Below, piece after piece: positions 56,058-64,000 of a stretch of 64,000 nucleotides of DNA; the first letter of the stretch is position 1; every line of letters starts with the position of its first letter. The stretch is taken from assembly GCF_003351765.1 (NCBI RefSeq), contig NZ_CP031229.1, positions 2,480,001-2,544,000 of the forward strand, read 5' to 3'. The notes beneath the pieces were generated by a model that worked only from the letters and a program-made list of their open reading frames with translations, had not been told where the DNA came from and did not search any database. This DNA comes from Ornithinimicrobium avium (lineage in GTDB: Bacteria; Actinomycetota; Actinomycetes; Actinomycetales; Dermatophilaceae). A program made the position numbers and the translations under genes.

Positions 56058-56893
56058 CCGTGCTGCCCGACCCCGTCCTCGTCCGGGCCGCACCCGGTCT
56101 CCTCCCGACCGGCCCCGCTCACCGCGGTGTCCTGGTATGGCGTCCTCCCACCCCGCCCACGGCGCTCAGCTCGGCCGCGGTCGGCGGCGGACTGACCCGT
56201 CCGGCGTGGGTCGTGAACGTCGGGGTGGACAAGGGGTTCGCACGCACCGACCTGGCTGCCTACGTCGCCGAGCTGGCCGCCTCGCTCGGCCTGGAGGGCG
56301 AGGGCTGCGCGCTGCTCACCGCCGCCGACGTCGCGCAGGTGCAGGCCTCGCGGTCCGGCGGGGTGCTCGCCTGGGCGACGGTCGGGGTGACGCGCCCGAC
56401 GTGGGCGGTGCGGCCGGAGGGGTCCGGGTCCTCGGAAGGGGCTGAGCCGTCGGAGGTGGCACTGCATGCGGGCGGCCCGGACGACCGTCAGCCGCCCCCG
56501 CCCGGCACGATCAACCTCGTCGTCTCGCTGCCCGTGCCGCTGTCGACCAGTGCACTGGTGCAGGCGGTGGGCACCGCGACCGAGGCCAAGGCCCAGGCGC
56601 TGCTCGAGGCCGGCGTGCCCGGCACCGGGACCGCCAGCGACGCGGTCGTGGTGACCTGCCCAGGTCTTGCGGGCCGGCGACCGTCTGCCCCCGAGGTGGG
56701 GCCAGCTCGCTCCGGGGAGGGGCCGGCTCTCTCCGAGGAGGGGCCGGAGGGGCCGGTCGCCTTCGCCGGTGTCCGTTCCCCGTGGGGCGAACACATCGCC
56801 AGGGCGGTCCGGGAGGCAGTGGCGGCCGGTCTGGCCGCGCATCCGTGGCCGCCGGACGACGGCGACCCGGGCGAGCTGGGCGTGGTGTGGTGA
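56054..56893 (+). CDS. cbiZ: Adenosylcobinamide amidohydrolase CbiZ
   Basis: 279-aa CbiZ-family protein. The signature region TEAKAQALLEAGVPGTGTA followed by SDAVVVTCPG and the C-terminal SPWGEHIARAVREAVAAGLA are clear. CbiZ cleaves the aminopropanol side chain of salvaged (adenosyl)cobinamide or pseudo-B12 to give adenosylcobyric acid, letting the cell remodel imported corrinoids. A low-complexity Pro/Gly/Glu insertion (PARSGEGPALSEEGPEGP) precedes the last conserved block, and another lies near residue 125. GTG 56054 overlaps the cobQ stop. Together with btuFCD it indicates active salvage. Confidence 0.9.
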   Translation: MTVLPDPVLVRAAPGLLPTGPAHRGVLVWRPPTPPTALSSAAVGGGLTRPAWVVNVGVDKGFARTDLAAYVAELAASLGLEGEGCALLTAADVAQVQASRSGGVLAWATVGVTRPTWAVRPEGSGSSEGAEPSEVALHAGGPDDRQPPPPGTINLVVSLPVPLSTSALVQAVGTATEAKAQALLEAGVPGTGTASDAVVVTCPGLAGRRPSAPEVGPARSGEGPALSEEGPEGPVAFAGVRSPWGEHIARAVREAVAAGLAAHPWPPDDGDPGELGVVW

Positions 56894-57897
56894 GCCGCGC
56901 CGGCGCTCCTCTGCTCGGCACCACGGGCCAGCGGGCCCTTGGCGTCGTGGCCGGGCTGCTCCTGGACCGTGCGCTCGGCGAGCCGCCGGACCGGTGGCAC
57001 CCCGTGGCATGGTTCGGCACCGCGATGGGGCGGGTCGAGAAGGTCGTCTACCGCGACAGCCGTGCCGCGGGCGCGATCCACGCCGGGCTCGGCGCCGGGC
57101 TCGGCGCGGCTGCCGGGGTCGCCCTCGTCGCCGGGGCCGGAGCGGTCCTGGCCCCCGCAGGACGGGAGGTGCTCCGCGGAGCACTCCCGGTGGCGCTCGC
57201 CGTCGCCGTCGCCTCCGCCGGTCGCATGCTGCGCCGCACCTCCCGCACGATCGAGGAGCACCTGCTGCAGGACGACCTGGCTGCGGCCCGGGCGACCCTG
57301 CCCTCCCTGGTCGGCCGCGACCCCTCGGGGCTGGACGGTTCCGGCGTGGCCGCCGCGGTCGTGGAGTCGCTCGCCGAGAACACCGTGGACGCCGTGGTCG
57401 CGCCGGCCTTCTGGGGACTGGTCGCCGGAGCGCCGGGCGTGCTGGTCCACCGTGCGGTCAACACGATGGACGCGATGGTGGGGCACCGCTCGGCGCGGTA
57501 CGCCCGGTTCGGCACCGCCGCGGCCCGGCTCGACGACGCGATGGCCTGGCTGCCCGCCCGCCTCTTCGCCGCTCTGGTGGGGGTGCTCGCACCGGGCCGG
57601 GCGGGGGATCTCGTCCGGCTGGTCCGCCGCGACGCCCCGGCCCACCCCTCACCGAACTCCGGCGTCGCCGAGGCGGCGGTCGCCGCGGCGCTGGCGGTGG
57701 AGCTGGGCGGCCCGCTGCGCTACGGCGACCAGGTGGAGGACCGGCCCCGCCTCGGCGACGGGCCTCGGCCCGGAGCGGGAGACATCACCCGCGCCCGCCA
57801 GCTCGTCGACCGCGCCGAGCTCACCGTCGTCGCGCTCTGCCTCGCCGCCTGGTGGGCGGGCCGGGCGGCACCGCACACCCGAAGGAGAGACGCATGA
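56890..57897 (+). CDS. cobD: Adenosylcobinamide-phosphate synthase CobD/CbiB
   Basis: 335-aa membrane protein with several hydrophobic segments. LLLDRALGEPPDRWHPVAWF is the conserved N-terminal block, followed by GVAAAVVESLAENTVDAVVA and HRAVNTMDAMVGHRSARY. It joins adenosylcobyric acid with aminopropanol (phosphate), the step after CbiZ or CobQ. GTG 56890 overlaps the cbiZ stop; the open frame upstream is a cbiZ shadow. Confidence 0.93.
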   Translation: MSRAGAPLLGTTGQRALGVVAGLLLDRALGEPPDRWHPVAWFGTAMGRVEKVVYRDSRAAGAIHAGLGAGLGAAAGVALVAGAGAVLAPAGREVLRGALPVALAVAVASAGRMLRRTSRTIEEHLLQDDLAAARATLPSLVGRDPSGLDGSGVAAAVVESLAENTVDAVVAPAFWGLVAGAPGVLVHRAVNTMDAMVGHRSARYARFGTAAARLDDAMAWLPARLFAALVGVLAPGRAGDLVRLVRRDAPAHPSPNSGVAEAAVAAALAVELGGPLRYGDQVEDRPRLGDGPRPGAGDITRARQLVDRAELTVVALCLAAWWAGRAAPHTRRRDA

Positions 57898-58418
57898 GCC
57901 TGACCCTGCTGACCGGGGGCGCGCGCAGCGGCAAGTCCTCATTGGCGGTGCGCCGCGCCGAGCGCTCCGGCGCGCCGGTCGTGTTCGTCGCCACCGGGCG
58001 GGCCAGCGACGAGGAGATGACCGACCGGATCGCCCGGCACCGGGCCGAGCGCCCCGCAGGATGGACCACCCTGGAGGAGCCGCTGGAGGTGGTGGCCGCC
58101 GTGGGCCAGCTCCCGCCCGGCCGGTCGGTGATCGTCGACTGCCTGTCCCTGTGGCTGAACAACCTCATGGTCCGCGGCGACGACGAGGCGGCGGTGGTGG
58201 CGCAGGCGGACGGGCTGGGGCGGTGGGGCACGGCGTACCAGGGCGAGGTGGTCGTCGTCACCAACGAGGTGGGCCTGGGGATCGTGCCGATGCACGCGCT
58301 GTCGCGGGACTACCGCGACCGGCTCGGCCGGATGAACGCCGCAGTCGCCAGGCACGCCGACCTCGCCCAGCTCGTCGTGGCCGGGCGCACCCTCACCCTC
58401 GACCCCGTGGAGGACTGA
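57894..58418 (+). CDS. cobU: Adenosylcobinamide kinase/guanylyltransferase CobU
   Basis: 174-aa P-loop enzyme. The N-terminus LTLLTGGARSGKSSLAVRRA is diagnostic, then FVATGRASDEEMTDRIARHR with the guanylylated-His region, VDCLSLWLNNLM and VTNEVGLGIVPMHALSRDYR. It phosphorylates and GMP-activates adenosylcobinamide. ATG 57894 overlaps the cobD stop by ATGA with GGAGAGA upstream. Confidence 0.95.
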   Translation: MSLTLLTGGARSGKSSLAVRRAERSGAPVVFVATGRASDEEMTDRIARHRAERPAGWTTLEEPLEVVAAVGQLPPGRSVIVDCLSLWLNNLMVRGDDEAAVVAQADGLGRWGTAYQGEVVVVTNEVGLGIVPMHALSRDYRDRLGRMNAAVARHADLAQLVVAGRTLTLDPVED

Positions 58419-58420
58419 CC

Positions 58421-59512
58421 ATGGACAGCACCCTGACCCCGCGCGAGCTCGTCGACCGCACGGTCGCCCGGATCGAACCGCTGGACGCCGAGTCCTCGGC
58501 GGCCGCCGCCGCGGCGATGGACGGCAAGGTCAAGCCACTGGGCAGCCTCGGCCTGCTCGAGCACCTCGCCTCCCGCCTGGCCGGCATCCAGCGCACGACC
58601 GCCCCCCACGTCGACCACCCGGCGATCGTGGTGTGCGCCGCGGACCACGGGATCGCGACGAGCGGGGTCAGCGCCTACCCGCAGGAGGTGACCGGCCTGA
58701 TGCTGCAGGGCTTCGCCGCCGGGACCGCCGCGGTGGGCGTCCTGGCGCAGCAGTCCGGCGCACGGCTGCTCGTCGCCGACCTCGGGGTCGTCGCGCCGCC
58801 GCCGGTCCTCCCCGGCCAGAACGAGGTGCTCGACCTGCGCGTCCGCGCCGGCACCGGCAACACGCTGGAGGAGGACGCGATGACGCGGGCCCAGGCCGAG
58901 CAGGCGGTCGCGCACGGCATCGGCCTGGCGCAGCGCCTCGCCGACGAGGGCACCGACCTGGTCGGCCTGGGCGAGATGGGCATCGGCAACACGACCACGG
59001 CAAGCGCGATCACCGCCGCCCTCCTGGGCCGCGACCCGGCCCGGGTCACCGGCCCGGGCACCGGCGTGTCCGGCGAGGCCCTGGCCGCCAAGGTCCGGAC
59101 GGTCGACGCGGTCCTGCGCCGGCACGGCGACGCCGACGACCCGTGGGAGGTGCTCGCAGGGATCGGCGGCCTGGAGGTCGCCGCCCTCACCGGCGTGGTG
59201 CTCGGCTGCGCCGCCCGGCGCGTGCCGGTGCTCCTCGACGGCTTCATCACCACGGCGGCCGCCCTGGTCGCCAGCCGGCTCGCCCCCGCGTCGGTGGACG
59301 CCATGGTCGCCGGCCACCTCTCCCCGGAGCCGGGCCACGCGGTGCAGCTGGAGGAGCTCGGCCTGGAGCCGGTGCTGCGCCTCGGGATGCGGCTCGGCGA
59401 GGGCAGCGGCGCCGCCCTGGCCGTCCCGGTGCTGCGCTCGGCCGTCGCCCTGCTGGCGCAGATGGGCAGCTTCGCCGACCTCGGCCTGGCCGACTCGACC
59501 CCCACGGCCTGA
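58421..59512 (+). CDS. cobT: Nicotinate-nucleotide:dimethylbenzimidazole phosphoribosyltransferase CobT
   Basis: 363-aa CobT. DGKVKPLGSLGLLEHLA and CAADHGIATSGVSAYPQEVT are N-terminal blocks; GLGEMGIGNTTTASAITAAL binds nicotinate mononucleotide; the general base Glu is in LGMRLGEGSGAALA. It makes the alpha-ribazole phosphate of the lower ligand. ATG 58421 is 2 nt after cobU. Standard length. Confidence 0.95.
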   Translation: MDSTLTPRELVDRTVARIEPLDAESSAAAAAAMDGKVKPLGSLGLLEHLASRLAGIQRTTAPHVDHPAIVVCAADHGIATSGVSAYPQEVTGLMLQGFAAGTAAVGVLAQQSGARLLVADLGVVAPPPVLPGQNEVLDLRVRAGTGNTLEEDAMTRAQAEQAVAHGIGLAQRLADEGTDLVGLGEMGIGNTTTASAITAALLGRDPARVTGPGTGVSGEALAAKVRTVDAVLRRHGDADDPWEVLAGIGGLEVAALTGVVLGCAARRVPVLLDGFITTAAALVASRLAPASVDAMVAGHLSPEPGHAVQLEELGLEPVLRLGMRLGEGSGAALAVPVLRSAVALLAQMGSFADLGLADSTPTA

Positions 59513-59519
59513 GGACCCG

Positions 59520-60311
59520 GTGCGCAGCCTCCTCGACGCGGTCGCCTTCCTCACCCGGGTGCCGGTCCCGCACGACCCGCGCCGGGTGCCCGACCTGGCG
59601 CGGGCGGCCGTGTGGTTCCCGGCGGTGGGGGCGCTCCTCGGTGCGGGGCTGCTCCTGCTGGCCGGGGCGCTGACGGGTATGACGTCCGCGCTCGTCGCCG
59701 TCGTGCTCGTGGTCGTCGTCGAGGTGGTGGTCGTCGGTGCGCTCCACCTCGACGGCCTGGCCGACGTGGCCGACGGTCTCGGCGGGCACGACCGCGAGAG
59801 CCGGCTGCGGATCATGAAGGACCACGCGACCGGCGTCTACGGGACGGCCGCGGTCGTGCTGGCGCTCCTCCTGGAGGTAGCCCTGCTGGTCGGCCTGGTG
59901 GCGCCCGCGCCCCCCGCGGGTGCGGGGTGGTTCGGGGGCACCTGGCTGCTGCTCCACTCCCCCGGGTGGGTCACGGCCGCGCTGGTCGGTGCCGCCGCCT
60001 GGTCGCTCTCCCGGTCGGCGATGCTCCCGGTGGCGCTGCTCCTGCCGTACGCGAGGGCCGAGGGGACAGGTCGCACCGTCGTCGAGGGGCTCACCGGCGG
60101 GCGCACCGTCGCTGCGTGGTTCGTGCCCGTGGTGCTCTGCGTGCTGCTCGGGTGGCTCGGGCTCGCGATGCTCGTGGGCGCCGCACTGACCGCGCTCCTG
60201 GTGGGGTGCCTGGCCCACCGGCTGGTCGGCGGGGCGACGGGGGACGTGCTGGGCGCGACGGCCCAGCTCTCGCTCCTGGGTGCGCTGCTCGGCGCGAGCC
60301 TGATGCTCTGA
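59520..60311 (+). CDS. cobS: Adenosylcobinamide-GDP ribazoletransferase CobS
   Basis: 263-aa integral membrane cobalamin synthase. The metal-binding block is GALHLDGLADVADGLGGHDR, followed by RIMKDHATGVYGTAAVVLAL; about six hydrophobic segments. It attaches the lower ligand to GDP-cobinamide in the last step. GTG 59520 is 7 nt after the cobT stop. Last gene of the operon, followed by a GC-rich hairpin. Confidence 0.94.
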   Translation: MRSLLDAVAFLTRVPVPHDPRRVPDLARAAVWFPAVGALLGAGLLLLAGALTGMTSALVAVVLVVVVEVVVVGALHLDGLADVADGLGGHDRESRLRIMKDHATGVYGTAAVVLALLLEVALLVGLVAPAPPAGAGWFGGTWLLLHSPGWVTAALVGAAAWSLSRSAMLPVALLLPYARAEGTGRTVVEGLTGGRTVAAWFVPVVLCVLLGWLGLAMLVGAALTALLVGCLAHRLVGGATGDVLGATAQLSLLGALLGASLML

Positions 60312-60312
60312 G

Positions 60313-60348
60313 CCCGCGGCACCGGCCGCGCCGGCGGCAGGCCGCGGG
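60313..60348 (+). terminator. GC-rich hairpin after cobS
   Basis: CCCGCGGC (60313-60320) pairs with GCCGCGGG (60341-60348), with an inner CCGGC/GCCGG pairing. No T tract follows; transcription may stop by hairpin alone or by Rho. Confidence 0.55.
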
Positions 60349-60714
60349 AAGAAGTGCCGTGGGCGTCCTGGCGGGACGTGCCAGGTGGGCTGGTCCGGAA
60401 TCCTGGCGATCTCGTCGCCCGGCGCCGCTGAGCGCGCCGGACGGCGCCGCCGGCCCGTCCGGACGCGCCGGACGACCGTCCGCACGGCATACCCGACCGG
60501 TCGTCGTGCCGGACCGACCGCTCGTCGCCGCGGGGCCGCACGTGCCGGGCCGGTGCACCGTTCGTCGTGGGTCGCGCCCCACCGGACGCCCCCCGCGCAC
60601 CGTCCGTCGAGCGGCTGCCCGCTGGGCCTCGCGGCCGGCGCGGGGCGCGCCTACCGTGATTCGGGTCACACCGCCGTGACCCGGCGGCCCCTGCCACCAC
60701 GAAGGAGCGCTCCC
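60349..60714. other. Gene-free stretch before the symporter genes
   Basis: No convincing gene; open frames on both strands are Arg/Pro/Gly-rich chance readings. One copy of GGCATACCC (60486-60494) is present. A GGTCACaccgccGTGACC inverted repeat lies at 60664-60681, shortly before the leader ORF, and may be a regulatory site. GAAGGAG at 60701-60707 is the ribosome binding site of that leader. Confidence 0.55.
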
Positions 60715-60750
60715 ATGAGTTTCCCTGTCACCCCGGCCGAGGTGTCGTGA
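60715..60750 (+). CDS. 11-codon leader ORF
   Basis: ATG 60715 with a strong GAAGGAG 7 nt upstream encodes MSFPVTPAEVS and stops at TGA 60748-60750, which overlaps the ATG of the DUF4212 gene (TGATG). The ribosome binding site of the operon belongs to this mini-ORF and the next gene has none of its own, so it probably delivers ribosomes by coupling. A regulatory leader peptide or a remnant of a longer gene are alternatives. Confidence 0.6.
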   Translation: MSFPVTPAEVS

Positions 60751-61028
60751 TGGACGCCACCAGACGCCAGGAGTACTGGCGCCGCAACCTGCGCCTCATG
60801 AGCGTGCTGCTCGTGGTCTGGGCACTGGTCTCCTTCGGCGCCGGCATCGTCTTCGTCGAGCCGCTGAACACCGTGAGCTTCATGGGCGTCCCGCTCGGCT
60901 TCTGGTTCGCCCAGCAGGGCTCGATCCTGACCTTCCTGGCCCTCATCGCCATCTATGTGTGGCGGATGGACAAGCTCGACGCGGAGTTCGGCATCACCGA
61001 GTACGAGGAGGAGGTGCACGGCTCATGA
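60750..61028 (+). CDS. DUF4212 sodium/solute symporter small subunit
   Basis: 92-aa membrane protein with two helices. YWRRNLRLMSVLLVVWALVS and PLGFWFAQQGSILTFLALIA are the DUF4212 pattern. Such proteins accompany a large SSS-family transporter and are needed for its activity. ATG 60750 is favoured over GTG 60747 by the TGATG overlap with the leader ORF. Confidence 0.9.
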   Translation: MDATRRQEYWRRNLRLMSVLLVVWALVSFGAGIVFVEPLNTVSFMGVPLGFWFAQQGSILTFLALIAIYVWRMDKLDAEFGITEYEEEVHGS

Positions 61029-62740
61029 GCTCCGTCCAGGCCTGGACCCTCGTCTTCGTCGCCCTGTCCTTCGGGCTCTACATCTACATCGCCTACGCCA
61101 GCAGGGTCTCGACGACCTCCGGCTTCTACGTCGCCGGCGGCGGCATCCCCGCCCCCGCCAACGGCGCCGCGATCGCCGCCGACTGGATGAGCGCCGCGTC
61201 GTTCATCTCGATGGCCGGCATCATCGCGCTGTCGACCAACGGCTACGGCGGCTCGGTCTACCTGATGGGCTGGACCGGCGGCTACGTGCTGCTGGCGATG
61301 CTCCTGGCGCCCTACCTGCGCAAGTTCGGCAAGTTCACCGTGCCCGACTTCGTGGGTGACCGCTACTCCGAGTCCGCCCGCCTGATCGCCGTCGTCTGCG
61401 CGATCGTGGTCAGCTTCGTCTACGTCGCCGGCCAGATGTCGGGCGTCGGCGTGGTGTTCCAGCGCTTCCTCGGCGTCAACGAGACCCTCGGCGTCATCAT
61501 CGGCATGGCCATCGTGTTCCTGTATGCGGTGTTCGGTGGGATGAAGGGCATCACCTGGACCCAGGTGGCCCAGTACTCCGTGCTCATCGTGGCCTACCTG
61601 ATCCCGGCGGTCGCGATCTCCCAGCACCTGACCGGCATCCCGGTCCCGCAGATCGGGTTCGGCCAGATCATGGGCGACCTCAACGCGCTGCAGGCCGAGT
61701 TCGGGCTCGACCCCTACACGGGCGCGTTCGCCAACATGAACATGCTCAACATGCTGCTCATGACGGCCACGCTGATGTTCGGCACCGCCGGACTGCCGCA
61801 CGTGATCGTGCGCTTCTACACCGCGCGCAGCGTGCGCGCGGCGCGGTTCTCCGCGCTGTGGGCCCTGTTCTTCATCTCGCTGCTCTACACGACCGCCCCG
61901 GCGATCGGCGCGTTCAGCAAGTTCAACATCCTGCAGCAGATCCCCGGGACGGCCATCGGCAGCGAGCCCGGATGGTTCAAGTCCTGGCAGGAGGTGGGCC
62001 TGATCACCGTGGACGACCTCAACGGCAACGGGGTCATCGACGTGGCCGGCGGCATCGGCAAGGGCTTCGAGCTGGCGATCAACAACGACATCGTCGTGCT
62101 GGCCACCCCGGAGATCGCGGGCCTGCCCGCCCCGATCATCGGTCTGGTCGCCGCCGGCGGCCTGGCGGCGGCGCTGTCCACCGCCTCCGGCCTGCTGCTG
62201 GTCATCTCCTCCTCCGTCGCCAACGACGTGTACTACAAGCGGATCAACCCGCAGGCGACCGAGGCGCGGCAGCTGATGGTCGGCCGCATCACGATGGGCT
62301 TCGCCATCCTCGTGGCCGGCTACCTGGGCATCAACCCGCCCGGGTTCGTGGCCCAGGTCGTCGCGCTGGCGTTCGGGCTCGGAGCAGCCAGCTTCTTCCC
62401 GATCCTCTTCCTCGGGATCTTCTGGAAGAAGACGACCGCGATGGGTGCCGCCGCCGGCATGGCGGCCGGACTGGCCACGACGCTGTCCTACCAGATCTGG
62501 ACGCTGCCGATCTATGGCGGCAGCGACGGGATCCTGGGGATCAGCGCGACGAGCTTCGGCTTCGTCGGCATGCTGATCAACTTCATCGTGACGATCTCCG
62601 TCTCGCAGGTCACCCCGGCACCCTCGGAGCGGATGCAGCAGCTGGTCGAGGAGGTGCGCTACCCGGGCCGTAGCGAGCTGGTCGTCGCCCACGCCGACGG
62701 TCCGCTCGACGACGGCGACCTCGAGCTCGACAACCGGTAG
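61025..62740 (+). CDS. Sodium:solute symporter (SSS family) large subunit
   Basis: 571-aa transporter with about 13 helices, similar to the acetate permease-like group that pairs with DUF4212. FYVAGGGIPAPANGAAIAAD and WMSAASFISMAGIIAL are the N-terminal sodium/substrate motifs; GTAGLPHVIVRFYTARSVRA is the cytoplasmic family motif. Substrate is probably a small monocarboxylate such as acetate or pyruvate; this is by family only. ATG 61025 overlaps the DUF4212 stop. An insertion (TVDDLNGNGVIDVAGGIGKG) resembles the extra loop of this subgroup. Confidence 0.92.
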   Translation: MSSVQAWTLVFVALSFGLYIYIAYASRVSTTSGFYVAGGGIPAPANGAAIAADWMSAASFISMAGIIALSTNGYGGSVYLMGWTGGYVLLAMLLAPYLRKFGKFTVPDFVGDRYSESARLIAVVCAIVVSFVYVAGQMSGVGVVFQRFLGVNETLGVIIGMAIVFLYAVFGGMKGITWTQVAQYSVLIVAYLIPAVAISQHLTGIPVPQIGFGQIMGDLNALQAEFGLDPYTGAFANMNMLNMLLMTATLMFGTAGLPHVIVRFYTARSVRAARFSALWALFFISLLYTTAPAIGAFSKFNILQQIPGTAIGSEPGWFKSWQEVGLITVDDLNGNGVIDVAGGIGKGFELAINNDIVVLATPEIAGLPAPIIGLVAAGGLAAALSTASGLLLVISSSVANDVYYKRINPQATEARQLMVGRITMGFAILVAGYLGINPPGFVAQVVALAFGLGAASFFPILFLGIFWKKTTAMGAAAGMAAGLATTLSYQIWTLPIYGGSDGILGISATSFGFVGMLINFIVTISVSQVTPAPSERMQQLVEEVRYPGRSELVVAHADGPLDDGDLELDNR

Positions 62741-62763
62741 CTCGCGCCGAGCCACCGCCAGCT

Positions 62764-62802
62764 CCGGCACGGTCCCGGGTCGTCCCACCGGGACCGTGCC
62801 GG
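62764..62802 (+). terminator. Strong hairpin after the symporter gene
   Basis: Perfect 15-bp stem CCGGCACGGTCCCGG (62764-62778) with CCGGGACCGTGCCGG (62788-62802), 9-nt loop, followed by a C tract. Between the symporter and the next gene on the same strand. Confidence 0.85.
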
Positions 62803-62844
62803 CCCCCCACCTCTGCCACCCCCGCCCGTTAGGCTCGGTACGCG

Positions 62845-63249
62845 ATGACCACCCAGACCGCACCCACCCGCACCCGCCGGCGCAAGATGCCCGGGCAGAT
62901 GCGGCTGCTCGCCGCCAGCGCGATGATCATCGTCGGGGCCTTCCTGCCGTGGCTCTACACGCAGTTCGGCCCGATCAACGGCATGCGCGGGCCCGGCCAG
63001 TGGACCGCGACCGTCGGCGTGCTCGCCCTCGCCGGCGCGCTCGTGCCGCTGCGTGTCCCCGCCGCGCTCCAGGCGCTGGCCGCCGCGGCGATCTGCGTGG
63101 CGCTGCCCGCGTGGCAGTTCTTCCACATGGCCAGCCTGGTCGGGATGCAGGGCTGGACCCCCGGTCCGGGGCTGGTCCTCACCTTCGCCGGCGGGGTCCT
63201 CGCCGGCGTCTCTGCCTGGCAGCTCTTCTCCCTGCGCCGCGCCGGCTGA
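62845..63249 (+). CDS. Small membrane protein
   Basis: 134-aa protein with a basic N-terminus (TRTRRRKMPGQMR) and four hydrophobic segments. No family recognised. Third-position GC and a start 20-odd nt downstream of the GC-poor TTAGGCT element support it. Its own promoter is likely because a strong terminator precedes it. Confidence 0.7.
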   Translation: MTTQTAPTRTRRRKMPGQMRLLAASAMIIVGAFLPWLYTQFGPINGMRGPGQWTATVGVLALAGALVPLRVPAALQALAAAAICVALPAWQFFHMASLVGMQGWTPGPGLVLTFAGGVLAGVSAWQLFSLRRAG

Positions 63250-63287
63250 CGCACCGGCGCTCAGGCACGGGTGGCAGTGTGGTGCCC

Positions 63288-63923
63288 GTGACCGTCGCCC
63301 GACCCACCCGACCCGGCCCCACGGCCAGCCCGGGGCTGCCCGTGTGGCTGCACCGCGTCATACCCGTCCTGGTGCTCCTCGCCCTGATGTGGGTGGCCGA
63401 GCTGGCCGACCTGCTCACGCCGCTGCAGCTGGACGGCTACGGCATCCGGCCGCGCCAGGCGGACGGCCTGCCGGGGATCGTGCTCAGCCCGTTCCTGCAC
63501 CTGGGCCTGGGGCACCTGATCGCCAACACCTCCGGGCTGCTCGTGCTGGGCAGCCTGCTCGCGTGGACCACCCGGCACCTGTGGCTGGTCACCGTCGGGG
63601 TCGTCCTCCTCGGCGGCGCGGGGGTCTGGCTGCTCGGCGCGCCGCGCACGGTGGTCATCGGGGCCAGCGGGGTGGTCTACGGGTATGCCGCCTTCCTCGC
63701 CGTCTACGGGTTCGCCGCCCGCCGGATCGCGCCGGCCCTGGTCGGGGTCCTCGTGATCGTGCTCTACGGCGGACTGCTGTGGGGCGTCCTGCCGCTACGC
63801 CCGGGGGTGTCCTGGCAGGGGCACCTCTTCGGCGCCCTGGCGGGCGTGGCGCTGGCGCTGTGGCTGGGCCGCCGCGACCGCGCCGCCCGCCCCCGCTCCG
63901 CGCGACCGCGGCGCGCCCCCTGA
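63288..63923 (+). CDS. Rhomboid-family intramembrane serine protease
   Basis: 211-aa polytopic protein. FLHLGLGHLIANTSGLLVLG carries the conserved H-x-x-x-N of rhomboids, VVIGASGVVYGYAAFLAVYG the catalytic GxSG serine, and SWQGHLFGALAGVALALW the catalytic His. About six helices. It would cut membrane proteins within the bilayer. The start is GTG 63288 (alternative GTG 63282); the long frame before is not rhomboid-like. Confidence 0.88.
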   Translation: MTVARPTRPGPTASPGLPVWLHRVIPVLVLLALMWVAELADLLTPLQLDGYGIRPRQADGLPGIVLSPFLHLGLGHLIANTSGLLVLGSLLAWTTRHLWLVTVGVVLLGGAGVWLLGAPRTVVIGASGVVYGYAAFLAVYGFAARRIAPALVGVLVIVLYGGLLWGVLPLRPGVSWQGHLFGALAGVALALWLGRRDRAARPRSARPRRAP

Positions 63924-63937
63924 CCCACGCCGGCCTC

Positions 63938-64000
63938 CTACCCGTGCTGGTGGACGGTGCCGTCGGCGTGCGAGTGCGGCGCCATCGGCCCGGGGTCGAC
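63938..64000 (-). CDS. C-terminal end of a His-rich protein (start outside window)
   Basis: A minus-strand frame from the window edge ends at TAG 63938-63940 after PMAPHSHADGTVHQHG. The run of His residues suggests a metal-binding tail. Only 20 residues are visible; the family cannot be named. It converges on the rhomboid gene. Confidence 0.45.
   Translation of the reverse strand, partial: VDPGPMAPHSHADGTVHQHG

Noticed and set aside
3549..63689. GGGTATGCC as a strand-biased chromosome-segregation (KOPS-like) signal
   Set aside because: The two orientations occur about equally often, so it lacks the strand skew such signals need.

Overview
The window is very GC-rich DNA (about 70%) with many GTG starts, dense 4-nt ATGA/GTGA gene overlaps, at least one pair of leaderless-type promoters and typical actinobacterial families (CE1758/CE1759-type flavin enzymes, DUF2871, DUF4212, a long cob operon). 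It fits a high-GC actinomycete, perhaps of the Intrasporangiaceae/Ornithinimicrobium type; the genus is inference.

Layout. 0-1 kb: the tail of a polymorphic-toxin-like gene with an overlapping candidate immunity gene, of lower GC. 1.4-11.9 kb: a branched-chain-amino-acid-type ABC importer, then a catabolic set (two RidA-family proteins, SDR, MenB/BadI-like crotonase, cupin, cyclase-family hydrolase, TPP enzyme). 11.9-14 kb: a 52-bp tandem repeat and a flavin reductase/LLM oxidoreductase pair with a MarR-type operator. 14-20.4 kb: MMPL transporter, sensor kinase and response regulator, beside DUF2871 and MFS genes that share the same promoter design. 20.4-31.6 kb: mixed housekeeping and accessory genes ending with HU.

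31.7-50.6 kb looks like an acquired catabolic island. One operon has a TRAP importer, a thiamine-dependent 2-hydroxyacyl-CoA-lyase-like enzyme and a crotonase. Two complete adenosylcobalamin-dependent acyl-CoA mutases lie back to back. The plus-strand one carries the residues of 2-hydroxyisobutyryl-CoA mutase (large subunit Ile93, Asp120, His248) with its small subunit, a CoA ligase broken by a 1-nt frameshift and a MeaB/MeaH-type G-protein. The minus-strand one is divergent (Val75, Asp102, and Asn230 in place of the conserved His) with its own small subunit, an intact CoA ligase and AzlCD. Two related GntR/FCD regulators flank the set. A 9-mer repeated throughout the rest of the window, GGGTATGCC, is absent from this stretch.

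50.7-60.3 kb supplies the cofactor. A cobalamin riboswitch with a perfect closing stem precedes btuFCD-type uptake genes, cobO, cobQ, cbiZ, cobD, cobU, cobT and cobS, nearly all translationally coupled. Corrinoid supply is thus next to two B12 enzymes. The window ends with a DUF4212/sodium:solute symporter pair behind an 11-codon leader ORF, a small membrane protein, a rhomboid-type protease and the tail of a His-rich gene.
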